A DNA stretch of 64,000 nt from SHVO01 sp050246995 (lineage in GTDB: Bacteria; Pseudomonadota; Alphaproteobacteria; Rhodospirillales; Rhodospirillaceae), in assembly GCA_050246995.1 (NCBI GenBank), contig JBFWVA010000001.1:620001-684000 (forward strand), given 5' to 3'. Below are positions 27,932 through 36,341 of this stretch, piece after piece. The stretch's first letter is position 1; every line of letters starts with the position of its first letter. The translations under genes and the position numbers were made by a program. The notes beneath the pieces are model-generated. The model searched no databases, had not been told where the DNA came from, and was given only the letters and a program-made list of their open reading frames with translations.

Positions 27932-28665
27932 ACGTGGTCATCTTCGGCGCGACATCGGCGATTGCGCAGGCGGTCGCACGGCTTTACGCGAAAAAAGGCG
28001 CGCGCTTTTTCCTAGTGGCCCGCAATGCAGAGCGGCTCGCCACCGTCGCCGCCGATTTGCGCGCCCGCGGCGGCGTCCACGTCGACACCGCGGATGCCGA
28101 TCTGGCCGATCTTTCGCTGCACGCCAACTTGGTGGCGCGCGCGCAAAGCGCCCTCGGCACATTGGACCGCGTGCTGATCGCGCACGGGACGCTGACCAGC
28201 CAACGCGCGGCCGAAGCCAGCCCGGAGACGATGGCGCAGGAGATTAGTATCAATTTCCTGAGCGCAGCTTCGTTGCTTACACACATAGCGAATGTCATGG
28301 AGCTGCAACGCGCGGGATCCATTGCCGTCATCGGTTCGGTCGCGGGCGACCGTGGCCGCCAGAGCAACTACGTCTATGGCAGCGCCAAGGCCGGGCTCGG
28401 CGTTTTCGTACAAGGGTTGCGCCATCGCATGCGCCGCCATGGGGTTAATGTCACATTGGTGAAGCCGGGTTTTGTCGATACGCCGATGACGGCGGGCCTC
28501 GCCAAGGGTGGGCCGTTGTGGGCGACGCCGGCGAAGGTCGGGGCGGACATCAAAGCCGCCATGGAAGGCGGCGCGTCGATGCTATATACGCCCTGGTTCT
28601 GGCGCTGGATCATGCTGATCATCCGATCAGTCCCCGACGCCATTTTCCAGCGCACCCGCCTCTAG
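27928..28665 (+). CDS. DprE2-like short-chain dehydrogenase (2'-keto reductase)
   Basis: This classical SDR of 245 residues has an N-terminal FGATSAIAQ NAD(P)-binding motif, the downstream ALGTLDRVLIAHG segment, an active-site serine in VIGSVAGDRG and the catalytic YGSAK. Its length, sequence style and position match DprE2, which reduces the 2-keto intermediate to the arabino epimer, paired with DprE1. The start overlaps the DprE1-like stop as ATGA, so translation is coupled. The C-terminus has a hydrophobic helix (FWRWIMLIIRS), which suggests membrane association. Confidence 0.85.
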   Translation: MNVVIFGATSAIAQAVARLYAKKGARFFLVARNAERLATVAADLRARGGVHVDTADADLADLSLHANLVARAQSALGTLDRVLIAHGTLTSQRAAEASPETMAQEISINFLSAASLLTHIANVMELQRAGSIAVIGSVAGDRGRQSNYVYGSAKAGLGVFVQGLRHRMRRHGVNVTLVKPGFVDTPMTAGLAKGGPLWATPAKVGADIKAAMEGGASMLYTPWFWRWIMLIIRSVPDAIFQRTRL

Positions 28666-28675
28666 ACCGTCTGCA

Positions 28676-29617
28676 ATGAGCCTGAACAAGAACGATAAAA
28701 TCGTCCTCCTCGGCGGCGCCGGCCTTGTTGGCCAGAATCTCGTCGTCCAATTGAAGGATGAGGGCTTCGCCAATCTCACCATCGTGGACAAACACCCCTC
28801 GAACGTCGCGGTGCTGCGCAAACTGCACCCTGAACTGACCGTCCTGGAAGCGGATATGGCCTTGCCCGGCGCGTGGCAGGATGCGTTCGCCGGCGCCAAT
28901 TCAGTCGTGATGCTGCAGGCTCAAATCGGCGGCGAGGACGAAAGCGCGTTCACACGCAATAACGTCGAGTCCACCGTTCAGGCGATCGCCGCCTGCAAGA
29001 GACACGACGTACCTTACATCGTTCACATCAGCTCTTCGGTCATCAACTCACAGGCCGTCGATTGGTATACCGAAACCAAGAAGGCCCAGGAGAAAGTGAT
29101 CGCCGACAGTGGCATCCGCCACGTCGTTCTGCGTCCGACCTTGATGTTCGGCTGGTTCGACCGCAAACATCTCGGCTGGCTGTCGCGCTTCATGCGCCGT
29201 GCGCCGATTTTTCCGATCCCGGGATCCGGCCGCTATCTCCGCCAGCCGTTGTTCGTTCTGGATTTCTGCCGCATCATCCGCTCGTGCCTGGAGCAGCGCA
29301 CGACGGGCGCCTACAACATCACAGGCCGCGACCGCGTCGACTATATCGACATTATCCGTACCGTGAAGCGCGAAGCTGGCGCCGGCGCGATGATCGTGCG
29401 CATTCCGTATTCCCTGTTCTGGGTGCTGCTGAAGGTTTATGCGCTCTTCGATAAGGATCCTCCCTTCACCACCAAGCAACTCGAGGCGCTGGTGATCCCC
29501 GAAGAGTTCGAGTTGATCCCCTGGTGGGATATCTTCAACGTGCCGGTAACGCCCTTCGCCGACGCCGTGCGTGAGACCTTCAAGGGACGCTATGCCGACG
29601 TGGTCTTGGCGTTCTGA
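28676..29617 (+). CDS. NAD(P)-dependent epimerase/dehydratase (extended SDR)
   Basis: The 313-residue protein begins KIVLLGGAGLVGQNL, a typical Rossmann motif, and has a tyrosine and lysine in VDWYTETKKAQEK that fit YxxxK. Later SMGF-type and hydrophobic C-terminal segments resemble nucleotide-sugar or lipid-linked-sugar epimerases. It sits 10 bases after the DprE2-like gene, and its stop shares one base with the next start, so it is a core member of the operon. A further modification of the lipid-linked pentose is one possibility; the substrate is unproven. Confidence 0.78.
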   Translation: MSLNKNDKIVLLGGAGLVGQNLVVQLKDEGFANLTIVDKHPSNVAVLRKLHPELTVLEADMALPGAWQDAFAGANSVVMLQAQIGGEDESAFTRNNVESTVQAIAACKRHDVPYIVHISSSVINSQAVDWYTETKKAQEKVIADSGIRHVVLRPTLMFGWFDRKHLGWLSRFMRRAPIFPIPGSGRYLRQPLFVLDFCRIIRSCLEQRTTGAYNITGRDRVDYIDIIRTVKREAGAGAMIVRIPYSLFWVLLKVYALFDKDPPFTTKQLEALVIPEEFELIPWWDIFNVPVTPFADAVRETFKGRYADVVLAF

Positions 29618-30897
29618 TGGCCAAGGTCGCAGTCATCGGCGCCGGCGCCATGGGTCTCGCGGCCGCCTACCATCTCGCGAAAGCCGGCCACAACGTCGAG
29701 GTCTTCGAAGCGGACAAGATCGCGGGCGGCATGGCGGCGCACTTCGATCTCGCCGGCCTCAGCATCGAGCGCTTCTATCATTTCGTCTGCAAGGCGGACC
29801 AGCCGACCTTCGATTTACTCAAAGAAATAGGGCTCGGCGATGCCATGCGTTGGCGGCCTACTTCCATGGGCTACTTCTATAACGGCCGCCTTTATCCCTG
29901 GGGCGATCCAATTTCGCTGCTGAAGTTCCCGCACCTCGGGCTTCTCTCCAAGATTCGTTACGGCCTGATGGCGTTCCTGTCCACCAAACGAAGCGATTGG
30001 TCGAAGCTGGATAAAATCACCGCGGAAAAGTGGCTTAAAGATTGGTGCGGCCCGCGCGGGTGGGATGTGCTTTGGGAGAAACTCTTCGCACTGAAGTTCT
30101 TTGAATATGCGGACAAGGTGTCCGCGGCGTGGATGTGGACACGTCTCAAGCGCGTCGGCACATCGCGCCGCAATCTCTTTCAGGAAGAATTGGGTTATAT
30201 CGGGGGCGGATCCGAGACGTTGGTAAAACGCCTGGTCGAGCGTATTGAAGCGCTGGGAGGCCTCATTCATCTCGGCGCGCCGGTGAGCGAAGTGCATATC
30301 GAGAACGGCGCGGTGAGCGGTGTGACCGCAGGCGGCGTACGCCACGATTTCACGCATGTGATCTCGACCATGCCGCTGCCGTTGATCCCAAAATTGATTC
30401 CGGGTCTCTCCGCACCCGTGAAAGAAGCCTATGCGCGCCTCGAGAACATCGGCGTCGTGTGCGTCGTGCACAAACTGAAACGCTCCGTGACCAAACACTT
30501 CTGGCTGAACACCAACGATCCGGCGATCGAGATCCCCGGCATTGTCGAATTCTCGAATTTGCGCCCGGTCGAACACACCGTCGTCTACGTGCCCTACTAC
30601 ATGCCGATCACGCACCCGAAGTTCGCCTGGAGCGACGAGGCCTTGATCGCGGAGTCCTTCGGTTATCTCAAGCGTATCAATCCCGACATCCAGGACAGCG
30701 ACCGCATCGCCTCTGCCCTTGGCCGCCTCAAGTATGCGCAGCCGATCTGCCCGCCCGGTTTCCTCGACATGCTGCCCCCCATCGAGAGCGAGATTCGCGG
30801 CCTGCAGATCGCCGACACCTCGTCCTATTACCCGGAAGACCGCGGCATCTCGGAAGGGGTGCGCGTAGCGCGGGAAATGGCGGCCCGGGTCCAATGA
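29617..30897 (+). CDS. FAD-dependent amine-oxidase/protoporphyrinogen-oxidase-like protein
   Basis: The 426-residue flavoprotein begins VAVIGAGAMGLAAAYHLAKAG, which is the dinucleotide-binding fold. A GG doublet follows (KIAGGMAAHFD), and the C-terminal IADTSSYYPEDRGISEGV is the second FAD-binding segment. Homologues are common in polysaccharide loci and resemble UDP-galactopyranose mutase at the fold level, but the mutase signature is not clear. Whether it oxidises or isomerises a lipid-linked or nucleotide sugar is unknown. It overlaps the upstream gene by one base and the GtrA gene by four bases. Confidence 0.78.
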   Translation: MAKVAVIGAGAMGLAAAYHLAKAGHNVEVFEADKIAGGMAAHFDLAGLSIERFYHFVCKADQPTFDLLKEIGLGDAMRWRPTSMGYFYNGRLYPWGDPISLLKFPHLGLLSKIRYGLMAFLSTKRSDWSKLDKITAEKWLKDWCGPRGWDVLWEKLFALKFFEYADKVSAAWMWTRLKRVGTSRRNLFQEELGYIGGGSETLVKRLVERIEALGGLIHLGAPVSEVHIENGAVSGVTAGGVRHDFTHVISTMPLPLIPKLIPGLSAPVKEAYARLENIGVVCVVHKLKRSVTKHFWLNTNDPAIEIPGIVEFSNLRPVEHTVVYVPYYMPITHPKFAWSDEALIAESFGYLKRINPDIQDSDRIASALGRLKYAQPICPPGFLDMLPPIESEIRGLQIADTSSYYPEDRGISEGVRVAREMAARVQ

Positions 30898-31319
30898 CGT
30901 TCGCGCGCAACATCCTCGCCAATCGCTTCGCGCGCTTTCTGATCACCGGCGGCGTCGCGGCGGGTGTGAACGTGGTGAGCCGCTATTTCCTGTCGATGAC
31001 CATGGACTACCGCTGGGCGGTGATCGTGGCCTATCTGTTCGGCATGACGACGGCGTGGGTCCTGTCGCGGCTGTTCGTCTTCGCGGAAACCGGCCGCAGC
31101 CGCGCGGCCGAATATGCACGCTTCGGCCTCGTAAACGTGGTCGCCGCCGCACAGGTCTGGGTGGTCTCCGTCGGCCTTGCGGAATATGCATTTCCGGAGC
31201 TGGGATTCGGCTGGCATCCCGAAGAGGTAGCCCATGTGATTGGGGTCATCGTGCCCGTCTTCACCAGCTACCTGGGCCATAAGCACTTCAGCTTTGCCCC
31301 ACTAAAGCCAAAAACCTAG
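30894..31319 (+). CDS. GtrA-family membrane protein (lipid-linked sugar translocation)
   Basis: The 141-residue protein has four hydrophobic segments, starting FARFLITGGVAAGVN and ending SYLGHKHFSF, the conserved GtrA/PF04138 C-terminus. Between them lies TAWVLSRLFVFAE, another family hallmark. GtrA proteins are proposed flippases for polyprenyl-linked sugars; the mycobacterial member Rv3789 is encoded next to DprE1 and DprE2. The start overlaps the preceding stop as ATGA. It is the last gene of the operon, and the stretch to the next gene is 114 bases with no recognisable terminator. Confidence 0.85.
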   Translation: MTFARNILANRFARFLITGGVAAGVNVVSRYFLSMTMDYRWAVIVAYLFGMTTAWVLSRLFVFAETGRSRAAEYARFGLVNVVAAAQVWVVSVGLAEYAFPELGFGWHPEEVAHVIGVIVPVFTSYLGHKHFSFAPLKPKT

Positions 31320-31433
31320 GCCAATCAACGCGAAAGCAGCCCATGAGTCCCCTATTCCAGGTGACAGCGGCAGCCTATTTTAAGTACACATCGCTCTAAC
31401 CCATTCGTTCATTTTCAAGGTCACAGCCCGGAT

Positions 31434-34400
31434 ATGGATCTCGCCGGCAATCTGGCGCGCCAGACCCCCTCGGACAGCGACGCGGAGCGCGCGAACCAGT
31501 TGCGTGCCCTGCTGACGCCGTCGTCCTTCTGGTCGCCGCTCTACCTCGAGGAATCGGCGTGGCTGGACCACGGCGCTTTCGCCTTCTGGCTGATCGAGAC
31601 GTTGAAACCACGCAGCTTCGTGGAACTGGGCACGCACGGCGGATACTCCTATTTCGCCATGTGCCAGACGGTGAAGGCCCTCGGCCTTCCCACGCGTTGC
31701 TATGCCGTCGACACCTGGCAAGGTGACGAGCACGCCGGCTTCTACGGCGAAGACATCTATCGCCGCGTCAACGATCACAATGAACGTCACTACGCGTCTT
31801 TCTCGCGGCTCGTACGCTGCACCTTCGCAGAGGCCCTGCAACACTTCACCGACGGTTCCATCGACCTGCTGCATATCGATGGCCGCCACTTTTATGAAGA
31901 CGTGAAGGAAGACTACGAGAGCTGGCTTCCGAAACTGTCCGACCGCGCCGTGGTGATCTTCCACGACATCAATGTGCGTGAGCGCGGGTTCGGCGTGTTT
32001 AAGCTGTGGGAAGACCTGAAGACCAAGTTCCCAAGTTTCGATTTCATGCACGGTCACGGCCTGGGCGTTCTTGGCTACGGCAAGAACCTGCCGGCGGAAA
32101 TCCTGCCGCTGTTCGAAGCCGCGAAAAACCCGCAAGCGCTGATCGATGTACGTCAGGCGTATGGCCGCCTCGGCGCCGCCTTTAAGGCGCAGTTCGAGGC
32201 GCAGCAGACGCGCGAGGACCTCACCGGCAAATGGCAGGCGCAGAAAACGCGCGCCGAAGCGCTCGAAGGCGAGAACCGCGATCTCGCCGCCAAGCTCAAG
32301 CAACATGTCGATGAGCTGACGTCGGCATGGAAAGCGCAGGAGAGCCGCGCAAACGCGCTTGAGGCCGAGACCAAGGACATCGGGCGCCAGATGAAGGCGC
32401 AGGCGAAAGCTTTGAACGCCCAGATTGCCGCCATCACCGAAAACATGATCGTTCAGATCCGGGCCCACGAGCATCGCGCCGAAGCCCTTCAAGCTCAGGT
32501 GGATGCCAAGGATCTCACCATTGCGCGCCTGCAGACCTCGTTCAGCTGGCGCATCACCAAGCCCGTAAGGTTCGTAAGCCGCCTGATGGGCAAGGCGCTC
32601 CGTACTATCAAGCATCCCGTTCGCGTCATCGGCGGCATTGTCTACCGCTTCACGCCGCTACCTGTGTCGGTGAAAGCGCGAATGGTAAGCGCTCTGTTGC
32701 ACGCGGTCGCACCGTTCGTGCGCCATACAGCCTTCTATACGCTCTGGTTCGAGAACCGCCGCAAACAAGCTCAGATGCAGCTGCCGGGCGAAGGGCTGCG
32801 CACCCTGCCCAAGGAAGTCGCGCGCGCCATCGAAATCGATTACAGCGCCGCGGTGCCCTTCGTGTATCCGACGGCGGACGTGGAAGCGCCGAAGCTCGCG
32901 GTTTTCCTGCATCTCTATCACGAAAACCTCGCGCCGGAGTTCCAGCGCTACCTACGTAATATTCCTTTCGCGTTCGACCTGTTCATCACCACGGACAACT
33001 CCGCCAAGGCCGGCGTCATCACCCGTCATTTCAACGGCTGGACACAGGGCCAGGTGGACGTGCGCGTGACCCCGAATCGTGGCCGCGACATCGCGCCGAA
33101 GCTCCTGGGTTTCCGCGAGGTGTACGACCGCTATCCTTTCGTTCTGCATCTGCATTCGAAGATCTCCGATCACGCGAGCGCGCTGGCCAATTGGCGCGGG
33201 CTGCTCCTCGAGACGCTGATCGGTTCTCCCGACATCGTCACCAGCGTGTTCGATGCTTTTGCGCGCCGTTCGGATATCGGAATGATCGGACCCCAGCACT
33301 TCGAGGCCGTGCGTCATTGGATCAACTGGGGCGGCAACTTCAAAGGCGCGGAAGCGCTTGCGCAGCGCATGGGTGAGCATTCCCTGTCCATGGACAAACC
33401 GGCCGACTTCCCGTCGGGCTCCATGTTTTGGGCGCGCTCGGCGGCGCTGAAGCCCCTTCTCGATCTCAACCTCACCTTCGAGGATTTTGACGAGGAAAAG
33501 GGCCAGATCGACGGCACCATCGCGCACGCGATCGAACGCCTCTACTATTACGTCTGCGAGCGTGCAGGTTTCGGATGGATGAAGATCGCGCCGCGCGCGC
33601 TCTACCCCCAGACGCCCTGCATCGTGACCATAGATACGCCTGCGGCTTTGAGCGCCTTTGTCACTGAACATGGCCTGAAACTCACCGGTCCCAACCTTCC
33701 GGCCCAGCGCGCAACGTTCCCGACACCGGTTCTTGCCCCGCGCGTCGTTGTCGACCGCCTGCAGTACAAGGCGCTCGGTTGCGATATGGAAGTCGATCCG
33801 ACGGCGAAGATCTGCATCGGTATCGTTACTTATAATAATACGGCCGCTCAGCTGCGCCGCGTCGTGGACAGTGTCCGCCATGCCCTGGAACGCGCCGGCC
33901 TCGTCCATACCGGACGCATAAGCCTTATCGATAACGGCACGGCGTCGGAGATCTTACTGCGCGACGCGGGCGTGGGCGGCGATCTCGTGCACTACCTGCC
34001 GTCGGCGGGCAACATTGGCTTCGGCGCTGCGCACAACAAGCTTATGGCCGACTGGTTCGCGGCGGGCGGCGAGTTCTACATCGCCACCAACCCGGACGGG
34101 GCCTTCCATCCCGATGCGATCATCAACCTGATGCAGATGATGCGCGCCCATGGAAACCGCGCCCTGATCGAAGCGATGCAGTTCCCGGCGGAACATCCGA
34201 AGACCTACGATCCCTACACTTTCGAAACGCCGTGGGCGTCGGGCGCTTGCCTTGTGATCCCGCGGGCGCTGTACGAACAGACCAACGGTTTCGACGAGAC
34301 CTTCTTCATGTATTGCGAGGACGTCGACATGTCCTGGCGCGCCAAGGCGCTGGGCTTCGCCGTGCGCATTTGTCCGCGGGCTCTATTCCTCCACGAGGTG

Positions 34401-34622
34401 ACCAACCGCGAGCCCGATCCGCGCGTGCTTAAGATGATCTATGGCTCGGGAATTATCCTCGCCCGCAAGTGGGGCAACGCGGACTTCGAGGCCATGCTGA
34501 TCGGCGAGTTGGAGGACATGGGCGGCAAGCCCCCCGCCCAGCAGCCGGGGCCGGTGCTCGCCGACTGGCGGCGCCTGGCCGATTTCAAACATCACTTCAC
34601 GTTTGCTGAGATGCGCTGGTAG
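31434..34622 (+). CDS. Trifunctional glycan protein: methyltransferase / coiled coil / RgpF-like / GT2
   Basis: The 1062 residues divide as follows. Residues 50-210: class I SAM methyltransferase (FVELGTHGGYSYF, DLLHIDGRHFYEDV). Residues 250-365: coiled coil with at least two near-identical 32-residue repeats (LTGKWQAQKTRAEALEGEN and LTSAWKAQESRANALEAET), ending in SWRITKPVR. Residues 480-720: RgpF/rhamnan-synthesis-like glycosyltransferase (VFLHLYHENLA, VTPNRGRDIAP). Residues 800-1010: GT2 domain with GIVTYNNT, ATNPDGAFHPD and FMYCEDVDMSWRA. It should extend and methyl-cap an exported glycan at the inner face of the membrane (inference). It heads a four-gene export operon. Confidence 0.85.
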   Translation: MDLAGNLARQTPSDSDAERANQLRALLTPSSFWSPLYLEESAWLDHGAFAFWLIETLKPRSFVELGTHGGYSYFAMCQTVKALGLPTRCYAVDTWQGDEHAGFYGEDIYRRVNDHNERHYASFSRLVRCTFAEALQHFTDGSIDLLHIDGRHFYEDVKEDYESWLPKLSDRAVVIFHDINVRERGFGVFKLWEDLKTKFPSFDFMHGHGLGVLGYGKNLPAEILPLFEAAKNPQALIDVRQAYGRLGAAFKAQFEAQQTREDLTGKWQAQKTRAEALEGENRDLAAKLKQHVDELTSAWKAQESRANALEAETKDIGRQMKAQAKALNAQIAAITENMIVQIRAHEHRAEALQAQVDAKDLTIARLQTSFSWRITKPVRFVSRLMGKALRTIKHPVRVIGGIVYRFTPLPVSVKARMVSALLHAVAPFVRHTAFYTLWFENRRKQAQMQLPGEGLRTLPKEVARAIEIDYSAAVPFVYPTADVEAPKLAVFLHLYHENLAPEFQRYLRNIPFAFDLFITTDNSAKAGVITRHFNGWTQGQVDVRVTPNRGRDIAPKLLGFREVYDRYPFVLHLHSKISDHASALANWRGLLLETLIGSPDIVTSVFDAFARRSDIGMIGPQHFEAVRHWINWGGNFKGAEALAQRMGEHSLSMDKPADFPSGSMFWARSAALKPLLDLNLTFEDFDEEKGQIDGTIAHAIERLYYYVCERAGFGWMKIAPRALYPQTPCIVTIDTPAALSAFVTEHGLKLTGPNLPAQRATFPTPVLAPRVVVDRLQYKALGCDMEVDPTAKICIGIVTYNNTAAQLRRVVDSVRHALERAGLVHTGRISLIDNGTASEILLRDAGVGGDLVHYLPSAGNIGFGAAHNKLMADWFAAGGEFYIATNPDGAFHPDAIINLMQMMRAHGNRALIEAMQFPAEHPKTYDPYTFETPWASGACLVIPRALYEQTNGFDETFFMYCEDVDMSWRAKALGFAVRICPRALFLHEVTNREPDPRVLKMIYGSGIILARKWGNADFEAMLIGELEDMGGKPPAQQPGPVLADWRRLADFKHHFTFAEMRW

Positions 34623-34624
34623 CC

Positions 34625-35500
34625 ATGTCGGAACAGATCGATACCATCGTCCGCTTTCACGATCCCAGCCGCGTTGCGGAGCTGAAGCGCTGCGTCTTCT
34701 CGCTGGTGGGCCAAACCTATAGACCGCTGCGCATCGTCCTCGTCCTGCAGCGTTTCAACGGCCACCAGATCGAAGCGGTGGAGCAAGCGCTGGGCCCCCT
34801 CCTGGAAGGCCGCGACGCGCCCCAACTCTCCATTGTGAATCTGACCGATCCGGAGCCCGCCGATGCGCGCTCTGTGCTCCTCAATCTTGGCGTCCAGAAC
34901 GCGACCGGAAAATACCTCGCGTTCCTCGACTATGACGACGTCCTCTATCCCGAAGCGTACGAAATGATGATTGGGCGCTTAAAGGATACGGGCGCGGCCA
35001 TCGCTTTCGCCAAGGTCCGCGTGATGCGCGTCGATGTTTACGATGAGTTTTTCTACACCAAGGAGCGGGTGATCCCACCCTTCAGCGGGTCAGATCTCTT
35101 GGATCTGTTCCACAATAATTACTGCCCCCTGCACAGCTACGTCATCGACCGCTCACAGTGTCCGCCCGGGATGCTCGAATTCGTCACCGGTCTGACGATG
35201 GAAGAGGATTACGACGTCCTCTTACGCATTTGCGCGACCTTCCTGTCGGATTTCACCCTGATCGAGACCGACATCGGCGACTATTATTATAAAACCGACG
35301 GCAGCAATACGGTGCCTGTAAGCGGCGGCTTGTCGGGTGAAGCGCGCGTCCGTTTCATCCGCGAAGTGAAAACCGCCATCGAGACGCGCCGCCGCGGCAC
35401 CATCGTGACCCCCGTGGTACAGAAGTCCCTGGGTCTTCGCGACCCGCAGCAGCCACGCACCATCCGCCAAGTGCTCGACCGCTTGCCGGCGCGGATGTAA
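34625..35500 (+). CDS. GT2-family glycosyltransferase
   Basis: The 291-residue GT-A enzyme has an N-terminal FSLVGQTYRPLRIVLV segment and the donor-binding motif YLAFLDYDDVLYPEA, in which DYDD is the DxD equivalent. A second cluster, TMEEDYDVLLR, supplies the ED acceptor-side acids. It starts two bases after the stop of the trifunctional protein and precedes the ABC exporter by 10 bases, so it is a member of the glycan-export operon. The sugar transferred is unknown. Confidence 0.83.
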   Translation: MSEQIDTIVRFHDPSRVAELKRCVFSLVGQTYRPLRIVLVLQRFNGHQIEAVEQALGPLLEGRDAPQLSIVNLTDPEPADARSVLLNLGVQNATGKYLAFLDYDDVLYPEAYEMMIGRLKDTGAAIAFAKVRVMRVDVYDEFFYTKERVIPPFSGSDLLDLFHNNYCPLHSYVIDRSQCPPGMLEFVTGLTMEEDYDVLLRICATFLSDFTLIETDIGDYYYKTDGSNTVPVSGGLSGEARVRFIREVKTAIETRRRGTIVTPVVQKSLGLRDPQQPRTIRQVLDRLPARM

Positions 35501-35510
35501 CCGGACCCGA

Positions 35511-36341
35511 ATGAGTTCTCACTCCACCCACCTCGACCGGCCAACCGACCTCGTGATCCCCATCGCGGTGCTGATCCGCCAACGGGTGGCGCTGCGTCAG
35601 TTCCTGGTGCGCGCCATCTCGCGCCGCTACCGCATGAGCAGTCTCGGCTTCTTGTGGACCATGGTCATCCCGCTCGCAACCCTGGCCATCTACACTTTTG
35701 TGTTCGGCGTCGTGATGCCGTCGTCCAGCGGCGACGGCAATACCACGGCCTTCACACTGCGCCTTTTCGCGGGGCTGATCGTGTTCTGGCTGATGGCCGA
35801 AGTTATCACCCAGTCGCCGACGTCCGTGGTGGAGCAAACCAACCTCGTGAAGAAGTCCGTCTTCCCGCTGGAAGTCATACCGGCGGTTGTCGTCGGGACG
35901 GCGCTGTTTCACAGCGTGATCAGCACGCTGGTGCTTATCGCTGCCCTCCTTGTCCTTGGCGCCGGCCTGCATCCGACGATTCTTCTATTTCCGGTCGTCA
36001 TCCTGCCTCTGGTCCTGCTCCTGACGGGCCTCGCATGGCTCCTGGCCGGGATCGGCGTCTATTTCCGCGACCTCATGCATGTCGTTGGCCTGCTCATGAC
36101 GGGCGCCCTTTTCCTGTCACCCGTGTTCTATCCCATCGAACGCCTATCGCCCGGCCTCCAGACGGCGCTGATGTTCAATCCCATTAGTTTCATTGTGGTT
36201 GAAGCGCGCGGCGTCCTCATTGAAGGCCGCGCGCCAAATTGGACAGGCCTTGCGACCTATTTCGCCGTCGCCTGGATCGTCGCCGCCCTCGGCCTCGCGT
36301 TCTTCCGCCGGGCCCGTAAGAATTTTGCCGATGTCCTCTGA
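35511..36341 (+). CDS. ABC-2 type polysaccharide export permease (Wzm-like)
   Basis: The 276-residue integral membrane protein has six membrane spans. It includes the ABC2-permease segments ISRRYRMSSLGFLWTMV near the N-terminus and LFLSPVFYPIE before the last spans. It is the transmembrane half of an O-antigen/capsule exporter that moves undecaprenyl-linked glycan across the inner membrane. Its coding sequence overlaps the ATPase start by 11 bases, which couples synthesis of the two subunits. Confidence 0.88.
   Translation: MSSHSTHLDRPTDLVIPIAVLIRQRVALRQFLVRAISRRYRMSSLGFLWTMVIPLATLAIYTFVFGVVMPSSSGDGNTTAFTLRLFAGLIVFWLMAEVITQSPTSVVEQTNLVKKSVFPLEVIPAVVVGTALFHSVISTLVLIAALLVLGAGLHPTILLFPVVILPLVLLLTGLAWLLAGIGVYFRDLMHVVGLLMTGALFLSPVFYPIERLSPGLQTALMFNPISFIVVEARGVLIEGRAPNWTGLATYFAVAWIVAALGLAFFRRARKNFADVL

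Noticed and set aside
29815..30894. Open frame of 359 codons on the minus strand inside the FAD-dependent oxidoreductase gene.
   Set aside because: The plus-strand protein has clear FAD motifs at both ends, so the minus-strand frame is a shadow.
29617..30897. Calling the flavoprotein UDP-galactopyranose mutase.
   Set aside because: The N- and C-terminal FAD segments fit a broad amine-oxidase-like superfamily, but mutase-specific motifs are not clear.
31380..32615. Open frame of 411 codons on the minus strand under the trifunctional glycan protein gene.
   Set aside because: It is a shadow of the plus-strand gene, whose protein has recognisable methyltransferase and coiled-coil motifs. The minus-strand translation has no recognisable motif.
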